NCBI GenBank assembly: GCA_030737835.1
Contig: JAUJYN010000061.1
Location: forward strand, 136,831 to 200,830
DNA from: Acorus gramineus
Lineage: Eukaryota > Streptophyta > Magnoliopsida > Acorales > Acoraceae
Reading direction: 5' to 3'
DNA length: 64,000 nt
Part shown: positions 19,968 through 30,718 of the stretch, in pieces
How the letters are laid out: the number at the start of each line of letters is the position of its first letter
Numbering within the stretch: the stretch's first letter is position 1
Notes under the pieces: generated by a model
What the model was told of the DNA's origin: nothing
The model's database searches: none
The model's input: only the letters and a program-made list of their open reading frames with translations
Translations under genes and position numbers: made by a program

Positions 19968-21100
19968 GTGTATGTATCTATATGCTGCACGTGAATCCAG
20001 CTCCACACGTGGGGACCCACAATTACTATGAAAAGTGGGGGGGGGGGCTTAAATTTTTTTACTTTAAATACAAAAAAAAAAAAAAAAAAACTTCTTTAAC
20101 ATGCATATGCATTTTATCAATTATATAAAATTATTTGAACAATTTATATAGTTTTATATCATTAAAATATTTAAATTTTTGCATATTACATTATTACTAA
20201 GACTAGATAAGCTTTTTATTTTTTTTAATACATTCATTAATACGGTTAAATCCTATAGAACACCAAAAATACTCTTTGTATATTTATCTAACAAATATAA
20301 TATCATTTTTATAATAAAAAAATATATTTGTAAAAGGTTTTTCTATACATGAGTCCATACAATTCATTAATGCAAATACTATATCTGTTTCAAAATTACA
20401 ATACTTCAGTTGTAATGTATATAATTTTAAAAAAACTCAAAACAATTATGGATTAAAGTGGGGCTGAAAAAGGGAGTACATGCAATATTTTTGTTTTTTT
20501 CTTTTCAATGGAAAATAATATGTCTAGCCACATTACAGCCTCATTTACAATCCACACTATTTTTTATTAAATATTCACTCTTATTGAATTACATACTGTT
20601 ATATGAAATGAAGTATATACTGAGTGTATTTTTTCACTTTAAAATTTGATTAAAAAAAAAAGTCCATATACTATGATAAAACTCCATGTACTATAATAGT
20701 GCAGTATATACTACGCTATCACGAGATAGTAGTAGTAGTAAAATTATCATTTTAAATTTTCAAGGGGGGCTTAAGCATATTTAGGTCCGCCCTTGACTAC
20801 GAACGGTATAAAACTAAAGCTTAAGGGTTCATTTGGATTTGCAGTAGGACGGATTTGATGATAGAACAGTAGAAAAAATGTCATCGCAGATCCAAACAGG
20901 TTTTAAGCTTCCACGTACGTCCACACCGTCCCTCACTATCCCATAACACTGCAAAACGCTAAATTTCCTGGGATTTTCAAACGTCGGCAAAACAATGTTT
21001 TTTTGCATGGAGTTTGGACTTTTAGATTTCCGGAATGTGAGCCTCCCACCGCGGATCTAAACTGACACGACATTCCATGTAAGTCTGAATGTGACGTTGC
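19968..21100. other. AT-rich spacer with a G11 run and short tracts
   Basis: Contains a run of 11 G (20037-20047), A-rich tracts and an AGT microsatellite (about 20729-20742). A short fold-back at about 20826-20906 (CATTTGGATTTGC and GCAGATCCAAACAG) could be a tiny MITE. No gene. Confidence 0.4.
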
Positions 21101-21380
21101 AATCCGGTTGCGCAGATTGGTGAGGAAACTGCCATCGATTCACTCGTGCCTGTCGAGCGAGGCCCTATGCCGATATATCACGGTCAAGCGCAACTATACT
21201 CTGCATTCCGCTGTCCTGTAGTCTCCGCACCCGCTGCAGCAATGGTGCGAAAGTTGGAGGTGCCATGTCAGTGATATGCATGAAATTAACGACCACTTAA
21301 GCATCCATACAAACACTGACTCGAGACGCCCGTTAGAGGCCAAGACACACTGCCCCGAGTTCCACAAATAATGCATAGGT
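21100..21380 (-). pseudogene. LINE RNase H relic (distal part) split by a hAT element
   Basis: On the minus strand, LESWPCASALFVELGAVCLGL is obtained only when 37896 onward is joined to 21380 downward, across the hAT target duplication. It continues VVVNFMHITDMAPP, FAPLLQRVRRLQ and GLARQARVNRW. This is the glutamate helix, the aspartate strand and the last helix of a LINE-type RNase H. Internal stops show decay. The join supports the 21381-37895 element as a single insertion. Confidence 0.65.
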
Positions 21381-21866
21381 AGGGATGACAATGAAGTGGA
21401 TTTTATTGATAACCTGATCTGATTGATTTGGATTCCATGTTTTCGAAACCCGCCCCAACCCATGCAGACCCATGTAATCAATGGGTTGGGTTTGGGTTTT
21501 ATGTTTGAAACCCTACAATCTGCGAATCCGACTTATATATGGTCATTAAGACTTATGAACTATAAACAAAAAATTAATTTCTAATATAGCTAAAAGTTAA
21601 AATTTAACCATCATCATTTTTTTTTCTCAATCCATTCATTTACATTTATCTCACATAAAAAATTCAAAATACATACCCCTTCATACATACAATACAATCA
21701 ATTGTTTGCCACTTTAAAAATAAAAGATGTTGTTTGATATTTTTCTTTTCCCATATAAGATAAATTTTTAATTTATTTGGTCTTATATGTAATTTTGAAT
21801 GAACTATTTATATCATGTATTAAAAAATATTGTAATTAATTCTCAAATGTCTTATGTAATGGATGT

Positions 21867-22768
21867 TGTGGGGGATGAAATCTGACTTTCTCCTCTTGGG
21901 CCGGATCTTCACCGATCCGGCCTTTAAATGTAGACCGAAGATGGTGTGGGCTCATCCTCTTCCTCGCGTCGATCCACTACAGGCCTTCGATGTCTGTCGT
22001 CGTCTTCCTCTTCCTCCTTTTTCTTCCGCCTTCGGGTAATTGAAACTCACATCAGTGTGGTGTAGGCTAACGCCCCTCCGACGCTCAAGTCAATCACCTC
22101 TTCGTATCAAGAAGAAGAACTTAGAATTCTTGAGTTTTAAGTACGAGAGAGAGTCAGTGTTCGCATACCATGAGAGGGAGGTGAAGTCGCCCTTTTATAC
22201 TAAACAGAGGCGTGCCGAGCAGGCTTTGCGGGGTGATCATATCATGATATGGAATCTCCACATTGTCTCAGGATCTGTAGACATGTGGCCCCTAGGGATC
22301 ATCATTATCCTATAACTGTTTTTCTGACATTCTGTCCTTTTCTAGTGTTAGTGAATATTCCCTTTGTTAACCGTTACTACGCGGGAATGGGTGTATGGCC
22401 GACTTGTATCTTGGTTGGCCTATCCTATCCTTTAAGTCGAGCGTTGTTCAGTATTTGATCTTTAGTTATGTAAGCTCTCGATCTATCATTTTATAATGGA
22501 TGTCCAACTTGACGTAGTCGGGCATAACCTTATATCCGGTCTGGCCTAGTCAGGCGTAATCCTTTTTCCGACTTGAAATGGTTGGGCGCAATCCTTTGCC
22601 CGACCTGTCGAAGAAAGCGGGCTTGACCAGACCTCGACAGAATCCCAGCCCATGGGCTTTCTTATCCCAGATTCTTATTTTTATCGTCATGGGCTAATCC
22701 TTGCTTAATCCTTATACTTATACAATCTTATCCCTTATTTGGCCTTTTGATTAATTTGGTCTCCTACA
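21867..22768 (-). repeat. Tat-type gypsy 3' LTR
   Basis: 902-bp terminal repeat, the 3' LTR in element orientation. It matches 36558-37463 along its length. Small ORFs in both LTRs are shared non-coding sequence. Confidence 0.93.
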
Positions 22769-22784
22769 ATGCCCCCTTCTTTTG
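22769..22784 (-). other. Tat-type gypsy polypurine tract
   Basis: Read on the minus strand it is AAAAGAAGGGGGCAT immediately before the LTR, the expected plus-strand primer. Confidence 0.8.
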
Positions 22785-23155
22785 GTCTCTCAATTACTTG
22801 GGAGTCCAGAAGAACTGATCCCGGGTGACCTATCTGCTTTGATGGCTTGTCTGCCAAGCCTTCCGGGTCGATTGGATTTGAGCCTGGGACATGATGGTCC
22901 ATGCTCGCGACATTTGTCGCCTTCTCATGTGTTTTCTCCATTTATTGCCACTTGCATGGGGAATAACTTTTGAAATTTATTTTTGCTGCTTCGTTTTCCC
23001 CAATCGACTGCGTCGGTTAGGCTTCCGGTTCAAAACCCCTTATACATACGTTCTCGTTCCCTCGTTTTCTTTTCACCTCTTACAGATTTTGCATCTTTTA
23101 GAGATTTTGTCCAGCACTTCTTTGTTCTTCCTTTTTGCTCTGATATCTAACTCTA

Positions 23156-24626
23156 ATGGCGCGATTCCCTAACAACCTTGTGTTTGAAGAATACACAGGG
23201 GTTATGCCTCCTCCCCCCGATCCCAAATCTCTTTTGATTTACTCCGGTCAGATCGAGGCCGGTATGATCACCTTCCCATTATCCCTATTGATAATGGAGT
23301 TCCAAAGTTTCTTTGGTCTCCATCCCCTCCAGCTCGTCCCGAGTGCTTATCGCATCTTGTCGACGATCACGGCCCTCAACCGTGCTCTCGACACCAACCT
23401 CGGGCTAACGAGGTGCGGAGTTTCTATATTTTGAAACTTCTCAATGGAGGGGGCAAGATGTTTTATCTGGCCCGACGGTCGGCATGGAGGGAGTTAATAA
23501 AGGACGCCCAGGAATTCATCTATGACTGGCGATCTAAGGTTCTCAAGATTCAAGGCGCTTGGATGCCCGAAAACTGCATGTTCTGGATTCCGCTCCACTG
23601 GAGGGACTCTCCATTGGGGCCAGGTCGGTCTTTCTTTTATGCAATAGTCATTGTTTTCCCTTTTAAGGGCGGTTCTTTTGTAACATTTTTTTTTGTACGC
23701 GATTCGTCTCTTAATGCGTGTCCCCCACAAGAGAGCCTCTGCACAGGGGACATCGATCGTGCCCTAGGTTTCCAGGAGAGGAGCTGGAAGTCCTTATTGG
23801 GTGCCACCCCCGTCACCCCTTGCATTCCACCTGCCCCGATCTCTCTGCCATCTTCAAGCCGTTGTGTACATTCAAGCGCTTCTTCCTCCTCTCGGGGCGA
23901 GACGTCTAGCTCCACTTCCGGTGGTGGAGGAGTGTTGAGGAGGTCGAGCAGTCACCGCAAGGTGGCAGTTAGGTCGGTTGTGCCTTACAATCGCCCGATC
24001 CAGATTGAAGAGGAGGAAGAAGTGGAGGAGGACATTTTTCTCGAGGGCGGTCGTCCCCTGAATCCGCGGACCCTGGAGAACAAGCCGGAGGAGAGGAAGG
24101 AGTTCACAGGGGTGAGTCTCCCTGACCAGAAGGTCATGACGAGCTTCCCTGGAGCTTTTCGGTGGTTGCTGAAGAGCCAAGAGTGGCGGCACCGGTTCCT
24201 CCTTCAGTGAGGGTGCCCGATCGGGTCCTCAGTCCCAGCCCTCCTTGGTTTGCGACTAATGTTCGCCCATGGACTGACGCTCAATTCACGGTGCCCCCTG
24301 CTCTTCCTCACAGTTTGGGAGCGTGTCGTCGCCATCCAAAGGGAGCTTGAGTAGTTACGGCATCTGATCAAGGAGGAGGAAGAGGGTGAACGGCCCAGGG
24401 ACTTCCATGTCGGTTTCTGTGTCGGTTATATGGCTGGCCGTGACGGGGAATCTTTTCCTTCGTCAACTCGGTTGGAGGAGATTTATAGCACTTCCCTGTT
24501 CGAAAGGCGCTATGGCCGTTATGCGGGGGATGTTCCGAGTACTTCTACTCGGGATGCTCCTTCCACTTCTCACCCTTGTCAGTGAGAGGGCACTGTTGCG
24601 GGCCTCCCCATGTCTTTTCTTTTATT
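23156..24626 (+). pseudogene. Antisense additional ORF of Tat-type gypsy (Transposase_28-like domain)
   Basis: Opposite in strand to gag-pol. It starts MARFPNNLVFEEYTGVM at 23156. Next come ITFPLSLLIMEFQSFFGLHP and LQLVPSAYRILSTITALN, the pattern of the plant putative-gypsy (PF04195-like) domain. A one-base shift near 23405 leads into LLNGGGKMFYLARRSAWREL. After WIPLHWRDSPLG a GT...AG interval (about 23622-23748) looks like an intron, because the frame then changes to low-complexity serine-rich and glutamate-rich sequence. Related antisense ORFs occur between pol and the 3' LTR of Tat-lineage elements. Their role is not established. This copy is disrupted. Confidence 0.7.
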
Positions 24627-25135
24627 AAGACAATCTGTTTATTTAATGTTTATCTGGGCTGTGTCCCATATATTGTTTGTTTTTTTGTCGTTATTCTGAA
24701 CTTTTTAACCCTGCTTCTGTGTCGAATGTTTACGCTTGTTGCGTGCGATTGTGTTTACGCTGTGGATTTGGTTTGCATCATTGGGCCTGTTAGAGTAATG
24801 TTCTAAAAGCCATGACTTATGTAATAAACTCTATTATTAAGATGGACTTAGCATTTTGATGAGGATTATTATTGGTAAATGCTTGCATTATATTGTTTGA
24901 AATATTGCGCTTGTTTTAATATAGTCCTTTAATTTACACTGTAGATAGTCTGGTGTAGATTTTGATGAGAATTTCTAAGGTATGGATTGCGTCTCGATAA
25001 TGGAGCTTCTTCCCCGTGCATCGGTATCGCTGGTAACCATGGAGTTCGCGTGCGGCGCCTGTGTAAAGTGTTGAGGATGTGGGGTATTGCTCATTAAGGG
25101 ATGATGACTTCTTCCAGACTTCCTACTCTGGATGA
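24627..25135. other. Unassigned sequence between the antisense ORF and Del/Tekay-like sequence
   Basis: No coding similarity on either strand; the missing RT, RNase H and integrase of the Tat element are not here. The segment from 24788 starts TGTTAGAGTAATG, which could be an LTR start, but no partner was found. The left junction of the Del/Tekay-like material lies in or just after this interval. Confidence 0.4.
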
Positions 25136-25249
25136 GGGGCCTTGCAGGGTCAGCGTTGAGACCCGGGCTAGGGTACTCCGTGTTCCTTGTTTGGTTGTCG
25201 GGATATCCTATATCGGGACCTCATGGTGCCCTGCCAAGGTTTCTTTTCC
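25136..25249 (+). repeat. 114-bp repeated segment, copy 1
   Basis: Matches 29053-29166 over the same 114-bp length with about three mismatches by eye. It begins GGGGCCTTGC and ends TTCTTTTCC. Unlike copy 2 it has no obvious flanking duplication. It lies upstream of the degenerate Del/Tekay-like pol, so it could be the source region of copy 2. Confidence 0.8.
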
Positions 25250-25439
25250 CAGTCAAGGACTACCTTAGAAGCATCAAATTGATGGTGGATTTTTCCCTAT
25301 CACTTAGAAGGTGCTGTAGCGAGTGGGGATGCGTACGATCGGGATTGAGTGCGTCCTATTGCAGCTCAGTGGGCGATCGCTATGGACAGGGTTCCATAGT
25401 GGCATCTGGAGTCACTTCGATATATCATTGTGTTTTGTA

Positions 25440-25640
25440 GCTGCCCGGTTGAGGCCAGAGCCCTGTGAGGTGCTCCCAGATGCTATGCTTGTTGGTGCGC
25501 CCATATGGCAGAGATAGCGGGCTTGGGAGGCTACCAGGTAGAGGCCACACCGGGAGAGTGCTACTAAATGATGTCGAGAGCGTGGACTCCCCGTGATGAA
25601 TCTGCCCATGGAGTGCAGGATGCCGGAGTTCCAATGGTTA
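25440..25640 (+). repeat. Fragment similar to the Del/Tekay-like LTR
   Basis: ACCAGGTAGAGGCC, then GGGAGAG and AATGATGTCGAGAGCGTGGA, correspond to 29690-29745 and 30735-30785 in the LTR repeats. Probably a remnant of a 5' LTR or a rearranged LTR piece. Confidence 0.5.
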
Positions 25641-25869
25641 TAGATGAGCGACCTATCTCTGGCAGCATGTGAAGCACAGTTGTGGATACTGTCGCGTTTT
25701 GCCCCCCTTGGTCGCGAATAAGGAGACGCAATACTAGCATTCGTGATGGGACTCAACCGCCTATCAGATAGATGACGTCGCATAGGCATTGTCGAGGTTC
25801 GACGACCCCTTATTGCGTGTCTTGTGGATTAAGTGTGGTTGAGCGGCTTACCAAGCGTGTAAGTGTTAT

Positions 25870-27135
25870 CATGAGTGCCAACCATGCTCGAGGAGCAGAA
25901 TCTGGACTTAATTGTTCGTGGTGTTGTTTTGATCTCCCCGTGGAGGTTGAAGATCAATTACCTTTGCCGCGAATCGATGATCTATTTGACCAGCTCTGAG
26001 AGCGAGTGTCTGCTGTTAGATCGATCTTCGCACAAGGGTACCACAAGTTGGAGATCCGAGAGTTGGACATCCCGTAGATGGCCTTTCGTGACCGTTCAGG
26101 CACTACGAGTTTTAAGTACTGCCGTCGGGGTTGACGAATGCGCCGGATGCCTTTGTGGATTTCAAAAATTTTATTGGGCCTCCGTGGACTACTTTGGGGT
26201 AGTCTTCATGGAGATTGTTGGTAGTGTGATGAAAAGGGTGATGTGGGTGACCTTGTTTCCCCAGGTTGGAATGCCCTCAAGCAAAGTTCGAGAATGATCA
26301 TTGAGTAGAAAGCGTTAGTCCATCGAGATTTCCTCAGTGGACGTGGGAGTGGGTTATCAAGGATTGTTGCGTAAATGTCACGTTCGGGTCACGACGCCGG
26401 CTAGGTGATCATTGACCGACTGACTAAGTCCGCGCTTCCCTCCCTATCAGACTGATTGAGTCTCTGGACGCCTTGACGTGGGTTTTCACCTTTGCGATTC
26501 TTCGTCTTCATGGCACTCTACGGGCGCAGTTTTATACCTCCCTTGTGTTGGGACGGTTGAGGAGCGCCAGTTGGAGGGGCCATAAGTTAGTTGTTTGACC
26601 TTGCGGTGGCCGGGTTGGTTCGTGTGTACATCTGCACCTCCCAGAACCGACAGAAGGGCTACCCAGGTCATCGTCGCCAGGGGCTTACCTTTGGGTTTGG
26701 CGATGATATTTTCAGAAGGTGTCCTGGTTAAAGGGCACCCTCTGTTTCGACGTTCGGGGCAAGCTGAGTTTGCTCTTTAATGGGACCATTTCTCGTCATT
26801 GAGTGGATTGGGGAGGTGGCTTATCATGTAGCCTTTTCCCCACAGCTGGCTCATGCCCACGACGTCGTCCTTGTCTCATGGCTGAGGTGTTATGTCCACG
26901 ATCCTGCTTAGTCATTCTGTTCGACCGCCTCATCCTCGAGGTGGATTTGTCGTTCGTGGAGCAGTGGATCGAGGTCAAGGACAAGCATGAGGAGAGGCTC
27001 CACGCTAAGACCGTTCCTTTGATTATAGTGTGTTGGTAGCGCCAGTCCGGTGCGAAGACCACTTGGGAGCAAAGGTCTAAGCATGATACTTTCGGTCTTC
27101 CCTTTGGGTTTCCTTAAATTTCGAGGACTAAATTT
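25870..27135 (+). pseudogene. Del/Tekay-like gypsy pol relic (RT, integrase end, chromodomain-like tail)
   Basis: A heavily decayed plus-strand pol. PLPRIDDLFDQL (about 25960-26000) then IFAQGYHKLEIRELDIP and MAFRDRSGTTSFKY match the chromovirus RT blocks usually read as PLPRIDDLFDQL...SGYHQL...IPKTAF. After a gap, integrase-like TD and LRLHGT pieces appear near 26420-26530. The C-terminal part keeps KGTLCFDVRGKLSLLFNG, then VEQWIEVKDKHEERLHAKTV, PLIIVCW and TTWE. These correspond to the G-P-Y/F-like and chromodomain-like end. The frame ends just before a polypurine tract at 27138-27151. Large parts are deleted and many stops exist. Confidence 0.72.
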
Positions 27136-27137
27136 CC

Positions 27138-27151
27138 TAAGGGGGGAAGAA
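27138..27151 (+). other. Del/Tekay-like polypurine tract
   Basis: TAAGGGGGGAAGAA directly before the LTR start TGTTGTGC at 27152. Confidence 0.8.
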
Positions 27152-27634
27152 TGTTGTGCTTGTGTCATTTGGAGCGCTCTGTTTGAAAATTTGGGTACAT
27201 AATTTTTTTTCCTAAGTTATGTATTCCTGATTTGGTATTTGGATTTGATTTTGTTAAAATCCAAGATGAAGAGGTTCAATTATGATTTTATTATGATATG
27301 TCCAGTTTTGAGTTATCTTTCGCACAGAAGTGGAATTAGATCAACTGGATTCTTGTAGTAAAAGTTATGGGTATTTTTCCAAGTATACCCCGGGGATGGA
27401 AATTCTGGCAGCAGCCCTATTCTATGTTTAGCTCTAATTTCGGATTAGCTAGAGGGATTATCCACTCATGGCATAAACATGAAAGTTGTAGATAATCTTC
27501 TTAGCTTTCCATCGGTCTTGGAATCAAGCAATTCGGAGCTGTATCGGGGAAGTTATGGCTGTTCCAGTGAAGCTTGCGCAGAATTTCTAGTCGAAGGGCA
27601 ACCTAGTCTTTTCTCCTTAAGATATTTTGATAAA

Positions 27635-27664
27635 TATCTCCTCTCTCTCTCTCTCTCTCTCTCT
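27635..27664. repeat. CT microsatellite
   Basis: About 13 CT dinucleotides, inside the LTR. Confidence 0.95.
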
Positions 27665-28109
27665 CCCTTCTCACCCCCACGTAAACCTCTGCTGAGGCTC
27701 TCTCTTTCACCCTTTCAAGCCCCCCTTGTGTTTGTTTAAATGCCCCAATGAGAGATGGTGAAGGAGATGGTGGAGGAGGAGGTGATGGTGAGTTTATGTG
27801 TTGTTGATTGTTGTTGTTTGTTCTCCCCCCTCTCAAGCTCCCTTTACATGATCTTCCCCCCCCCCTGTTTTGCTGCCATGGAGGGCTGAGGAGGCCGAGG
27901 AGGGGTGGTGGTGGTGGTGGTGGTCCCAGTGGCGGCGTTTCGGTGCGCCAAGGGCCCCCGAACCTCCCCCTTTCGTTCCCCTTCCAAGGTGAGCTCCTCC
28001 CCTTCTTTTCTTGATTTTCTTGGCTTAAGGGTTGTGGGAAGGTCATGCATGCTAGGTAGTTGGGTTAGGGTGTGTGTGAGGGGTTGGGATGGGTGAAAAA
28101 GGGGTTAGG

Positions 28110-28410
28110 ATGGCTTGGGTGCGCGCTGGGCGCGTTCTGCGCGCAGGCGGCGCGCAGGCGGGCGCGGGCTGGACGCGCGGTGTGCGCGGGCGCGCGCGAG
28201 CATGTGCGTGCGTGCGGCAGCGCGTCGGGGTGCGCGTGCAGGCGCGCGGCAGTGAACCGATGGTGTCGGGGTGTGTGCGTGCGTGCGCATTCGTGCGTGC
28301 GTGTGCAGGGGGCCATGCCTGTGGCTGCCCGAGGGTTCGGGTAGGTGTCTTCGCACTCTGACGCGCGTGCGTACGCGCGTGCTCGCATGCGTGCGAGCCC
28401 GTATGCATGC
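28110..28410. repeat. CpG-rich alternating purine-pyrimidine tract in LTR
   Basis: Long GCGCG, GTGCGCG and CGTGCG runs. The sequence is very dense in CpG for a transposon. Equivalent tracts lie inverted at 32200-32640 and at 63850-63960. Confidence 0.85.
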
Positions 28411-28561
28411 TTGTCCGAGTGTGGGGTATTTCTAATTATTTCTGTGTATAAATTGTGTTGTTTCTCACCAGTTCGATGCCCCTACCTTGCAGATCTCGTC
28501 AGATGGGATGCGCAAGGTCCCGGGTAGAATGGTGAGTGGTTTGATTCCAATCCCCCCCCAC

Positions 28562-28672
28562 TCTCTAGGGATGCGCTCGACCCGCGTAGACGCGCGTCGC
28601 GCATCGATGGGGTCCCGGGTAGACGCGCATCGCGCATCGACGCGTCGCGCGTCGCGCATCGATTCGTTAACC
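28562..28672. repeat. CGCG/ATCGAT palindromic repeat tract
   Basis: Repeated words GACGCGCGTCGCGCATCGA and GTAGACGCGC, many of them palindromic, within the LTR. Confidence 0.8.
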
Positions 28673-28712
28673 CTTATGTGATCAAATAGAAGCTATGCAT
28701 GCACCCTTATGT

Positions 28713-28974
28713 GATCAATATGATGCTATGCATGCCTCTCTAGACTTGTATGTTAGGGATATGCACCCATACATCATGTATAAAGGCCTGTACATGCCTG
28801 GGCACCATGTCCTATACTTAAAGGCCTTGATCCATGCATGCATGATAAATATGATGTATCCATGCCACCTTAGACTTTGTATGCTAGGGATATGCACCCT
28901 TATATCATGTATAGTGGCCTATGCATGTTTAGTCACCATGTTTCATGCTAGGAAGCCTTGACCTATGCATGTTC
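28713..28974 (+). repeat. 131-bp tandem duplication in LTR
   Basis: Two units, 28713-28843 and 28844-28974, both starting GATMAATATGATG and sharing GGGATATGCACCC and CATGTATA. The copies are diverged by scattered substitutions. Confidence 0.85.
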
Positions 28975-29052
28975 CCATTTAGTTTAATTTGTTAAATCAA
29001 GATGGGATTGGATGATTATATTGCTATTAGCATGCCTTAGGGAATATTATAA

Positions 29053-29170
29053 GGGGCCTTGCGAGGTCAGCGTTGAGACCCGGGCTAGGGTACTCCGTGT
29101 TCCTTGTTTGGTTGTCGGGATATCCTATATCGGGACCTCATGGTGCCCTCCCAAGGTTTCTTTTCCTGAT
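29053..29170 (+). mobile_element. 118-bp insertion flanked by a 10-bp duplication (114-bp repeat, copy 2)
   Basis: An exact AATATTATAA stands on both sides (29043-29052 and 29171-29180). In the inverted LTR copy (about 31755-31795) the same neighbouring sequence carries a single AATATTATAA and no insert, so this is an empty site. The inserted 114 bp recur at 25136-25249. It has no coding potential and no poly-A. It could be a tiny transposon or a filler copied during break repair. Confidence 0.72.
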
Positions 29171-30003
29171 AATATTATAATCTTGTTATTATAATATGTG
29201 TCTCCCTGCATCTTAGTTATGCGTCCTAGAGGAATTCTGACGAATTCATGACATTTATAGAGTTGAGATCGGTGTCGGCAGATCTAAGTGGATCGTATCC
29301 GTGTGGGTAGGCTGTTTCTGTTTCCTTCGTTGGATCCATATAGAGACTGCCCCAGCGTTAGACAGGCCTTCCTGACAGAGGGCTCCCATCAGTAGGCACC
29401 TCCTGATTTGGGTTCGGACTGTGCTGAATTGTGGGAGTAGACCAGGCGGCCTACGGAGTGGAGGAGAGACTATCGGTGGACCAAGGGTGATTAACAGCCT
29501 AGTCAGTCCCAAAAGCCCATGTTACTCTGTGAGGGTGAGGGTGAGGGTGTGGTGGGTCGGCGATATAGCGACCCATTGGATTGTGTAGTCATTGCCACTT
29601 AGAGGCTATGATTGATTTGAGGTTCATATGATTTGTGATGCATAGTTTGGTGCCATTCACTGAGTGTGTGGCCAGGTAGAGGCTACCCGGAAGAGGGTTA
29701 ACGAATGATGTCGCGAGCGTGGAATCGCTCTCCCCTTCGTTGGATCCGATGTAGGAACTCCCCGACTTTACAGGCCAGGGAGAGGCTACCGGTGGACCAG
29801 GGGTGTAGAGCAGTCTAAGTCTCTCCCAAAGTCTCAAGATGTCTCCTTCCAGGAGTGAGGGTGTGGATGAGGTGAAGACGCGTCCATCGTGACCCATTCA
29901 TTGTTCGACCGTTCCCATAGATGTTGGGTCCGGTCTTGTGATGGATGTTGAAGGACATCGATGGGCAATTATCTAGATGTAGATGATCCAGTAGTGTTGA
30001 GTA

Positions 30004-30132
30004 GACCAGTAAGTCCGGGTCTCTTCGACCGACAGCATGGTCTCTTGACCAGTAAGTCTAGGTCTCTTCGACCGACGGCATGGGCTCTTGACCAGTAAAT
30101 CCGGGTCTCTTCGACCGACGGTATGGTCTCTC
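30004..30132 (+). repeat. 43-bp tandem repeat, three units
   Basis: Units start at 30004, 30047 and 30090, each beginning GACCAGTAARTC and containing CTCTTCGACCGAC. Exact 43-bp period. Confidence 0.93.
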
Positions 30133-30718
30133 CCCATAAGTCCCAAGAGACTCCTTTCGGGAGTGAGGGTGGGGGTGAGGTTGGTCGCGCCGCCGCGTGA
30201 CCCAGTGATCATTGGGTTTCTACCCATGTTTTTCCTTGAAAAAGGAAACTGATTATGTATTTGAACTGTAGAATGGTGATTGGTTTCCAGCCACTCACTG
30301 AGCTTGTAGCTCACCCCTCGCATACTGTTTCTTTTCAGGGGCAGTGTTGGGCGTGGAGCTGGAGCTTTCCTGTGGCGTGGTCTTATGGGCGTTGGAGCGT
30401 TCTTCCGGCGGGTGGCGAGTGCGAGGCTGTCAGCATTCCTAGAGTCATTTTATGCTTTGTAAATAGTGCGTGTGGCACAGGTTGTATTTTCTTTGGTCTA
30501 GGCTTGGCTTCCACAGGACATTGATTGTGTATTCGGGTCTGTAATAATGTTTTTGATTTACAAACATTGTATATATTATGCTTCCGCTTTTCAGTCAGTT
30601 ATCATTATCTTGCTTTGCCGTCTTGTGTATTGTTGTTGGTGTCCTTATTGACCTCAGGTATTGATAACTGATATTATATTTATTATTGCCACGTCTCGGG
30701 GACGCCTGGGGCGTGACA

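Larger units (their letters stand above)
27152..30718 (+). repeat. Del/Tekay-like gypsy 3' LTR, 3.57 kb
   Basis: It starts TGTTGTGC right after the polypurine tract and ends GGGGCGTGACA at 30718, the ending usual for large LTRs of this chromovirus group. Inside are a CT microsatellite, a GGT-rich strip, a CpG-rich alternating tract, a CGCG-palindrome tract, a 131-bp tandem duplication, a 118-bp insert and a 43-bp triple repeat. Homologous sequence occurs inverted at 31412-33518 and again at 63052-64000, though the first few hundred bases differ. Confidence 0.82.

Noticed and set aside
20826-20906. Very short fold-back that could be a MITE
   Set aside because: Arms are short and imperfect and no target duplication could be set, so it is only mentioned in the spacer entry.
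21480-21500. GGGTTTGGGTTTT resembling telomere repeat
   Set aside because: Plant telomere repeat is TTTAGGG; this is a short stretch of the hAT subterminal GGGTTTGGG words.
22040-22458. Open frames repeated at 36461-37165
   Set aside because: They are the same LTR sequence in both terminal repeats of the Tat-type gypsy, with no domain and different disruptions.
24788-25010. Possible LTR starting TGTTAGAGTAATG
   Set aside because: No partner LTR, primer site or target duplication was found.
28052-28408. Several overlapping open frames on both strands in the GC-rich LTR tract (also 32059-32742 and 63670-63964)
   Set aside because: Stop codons are rare by base composition in such CpG-rich alternating sequence; the frames encode Arg/Ala/His-rich or Cys/Val-rich low-complexity peptides in all frames and lie inside LTRs.
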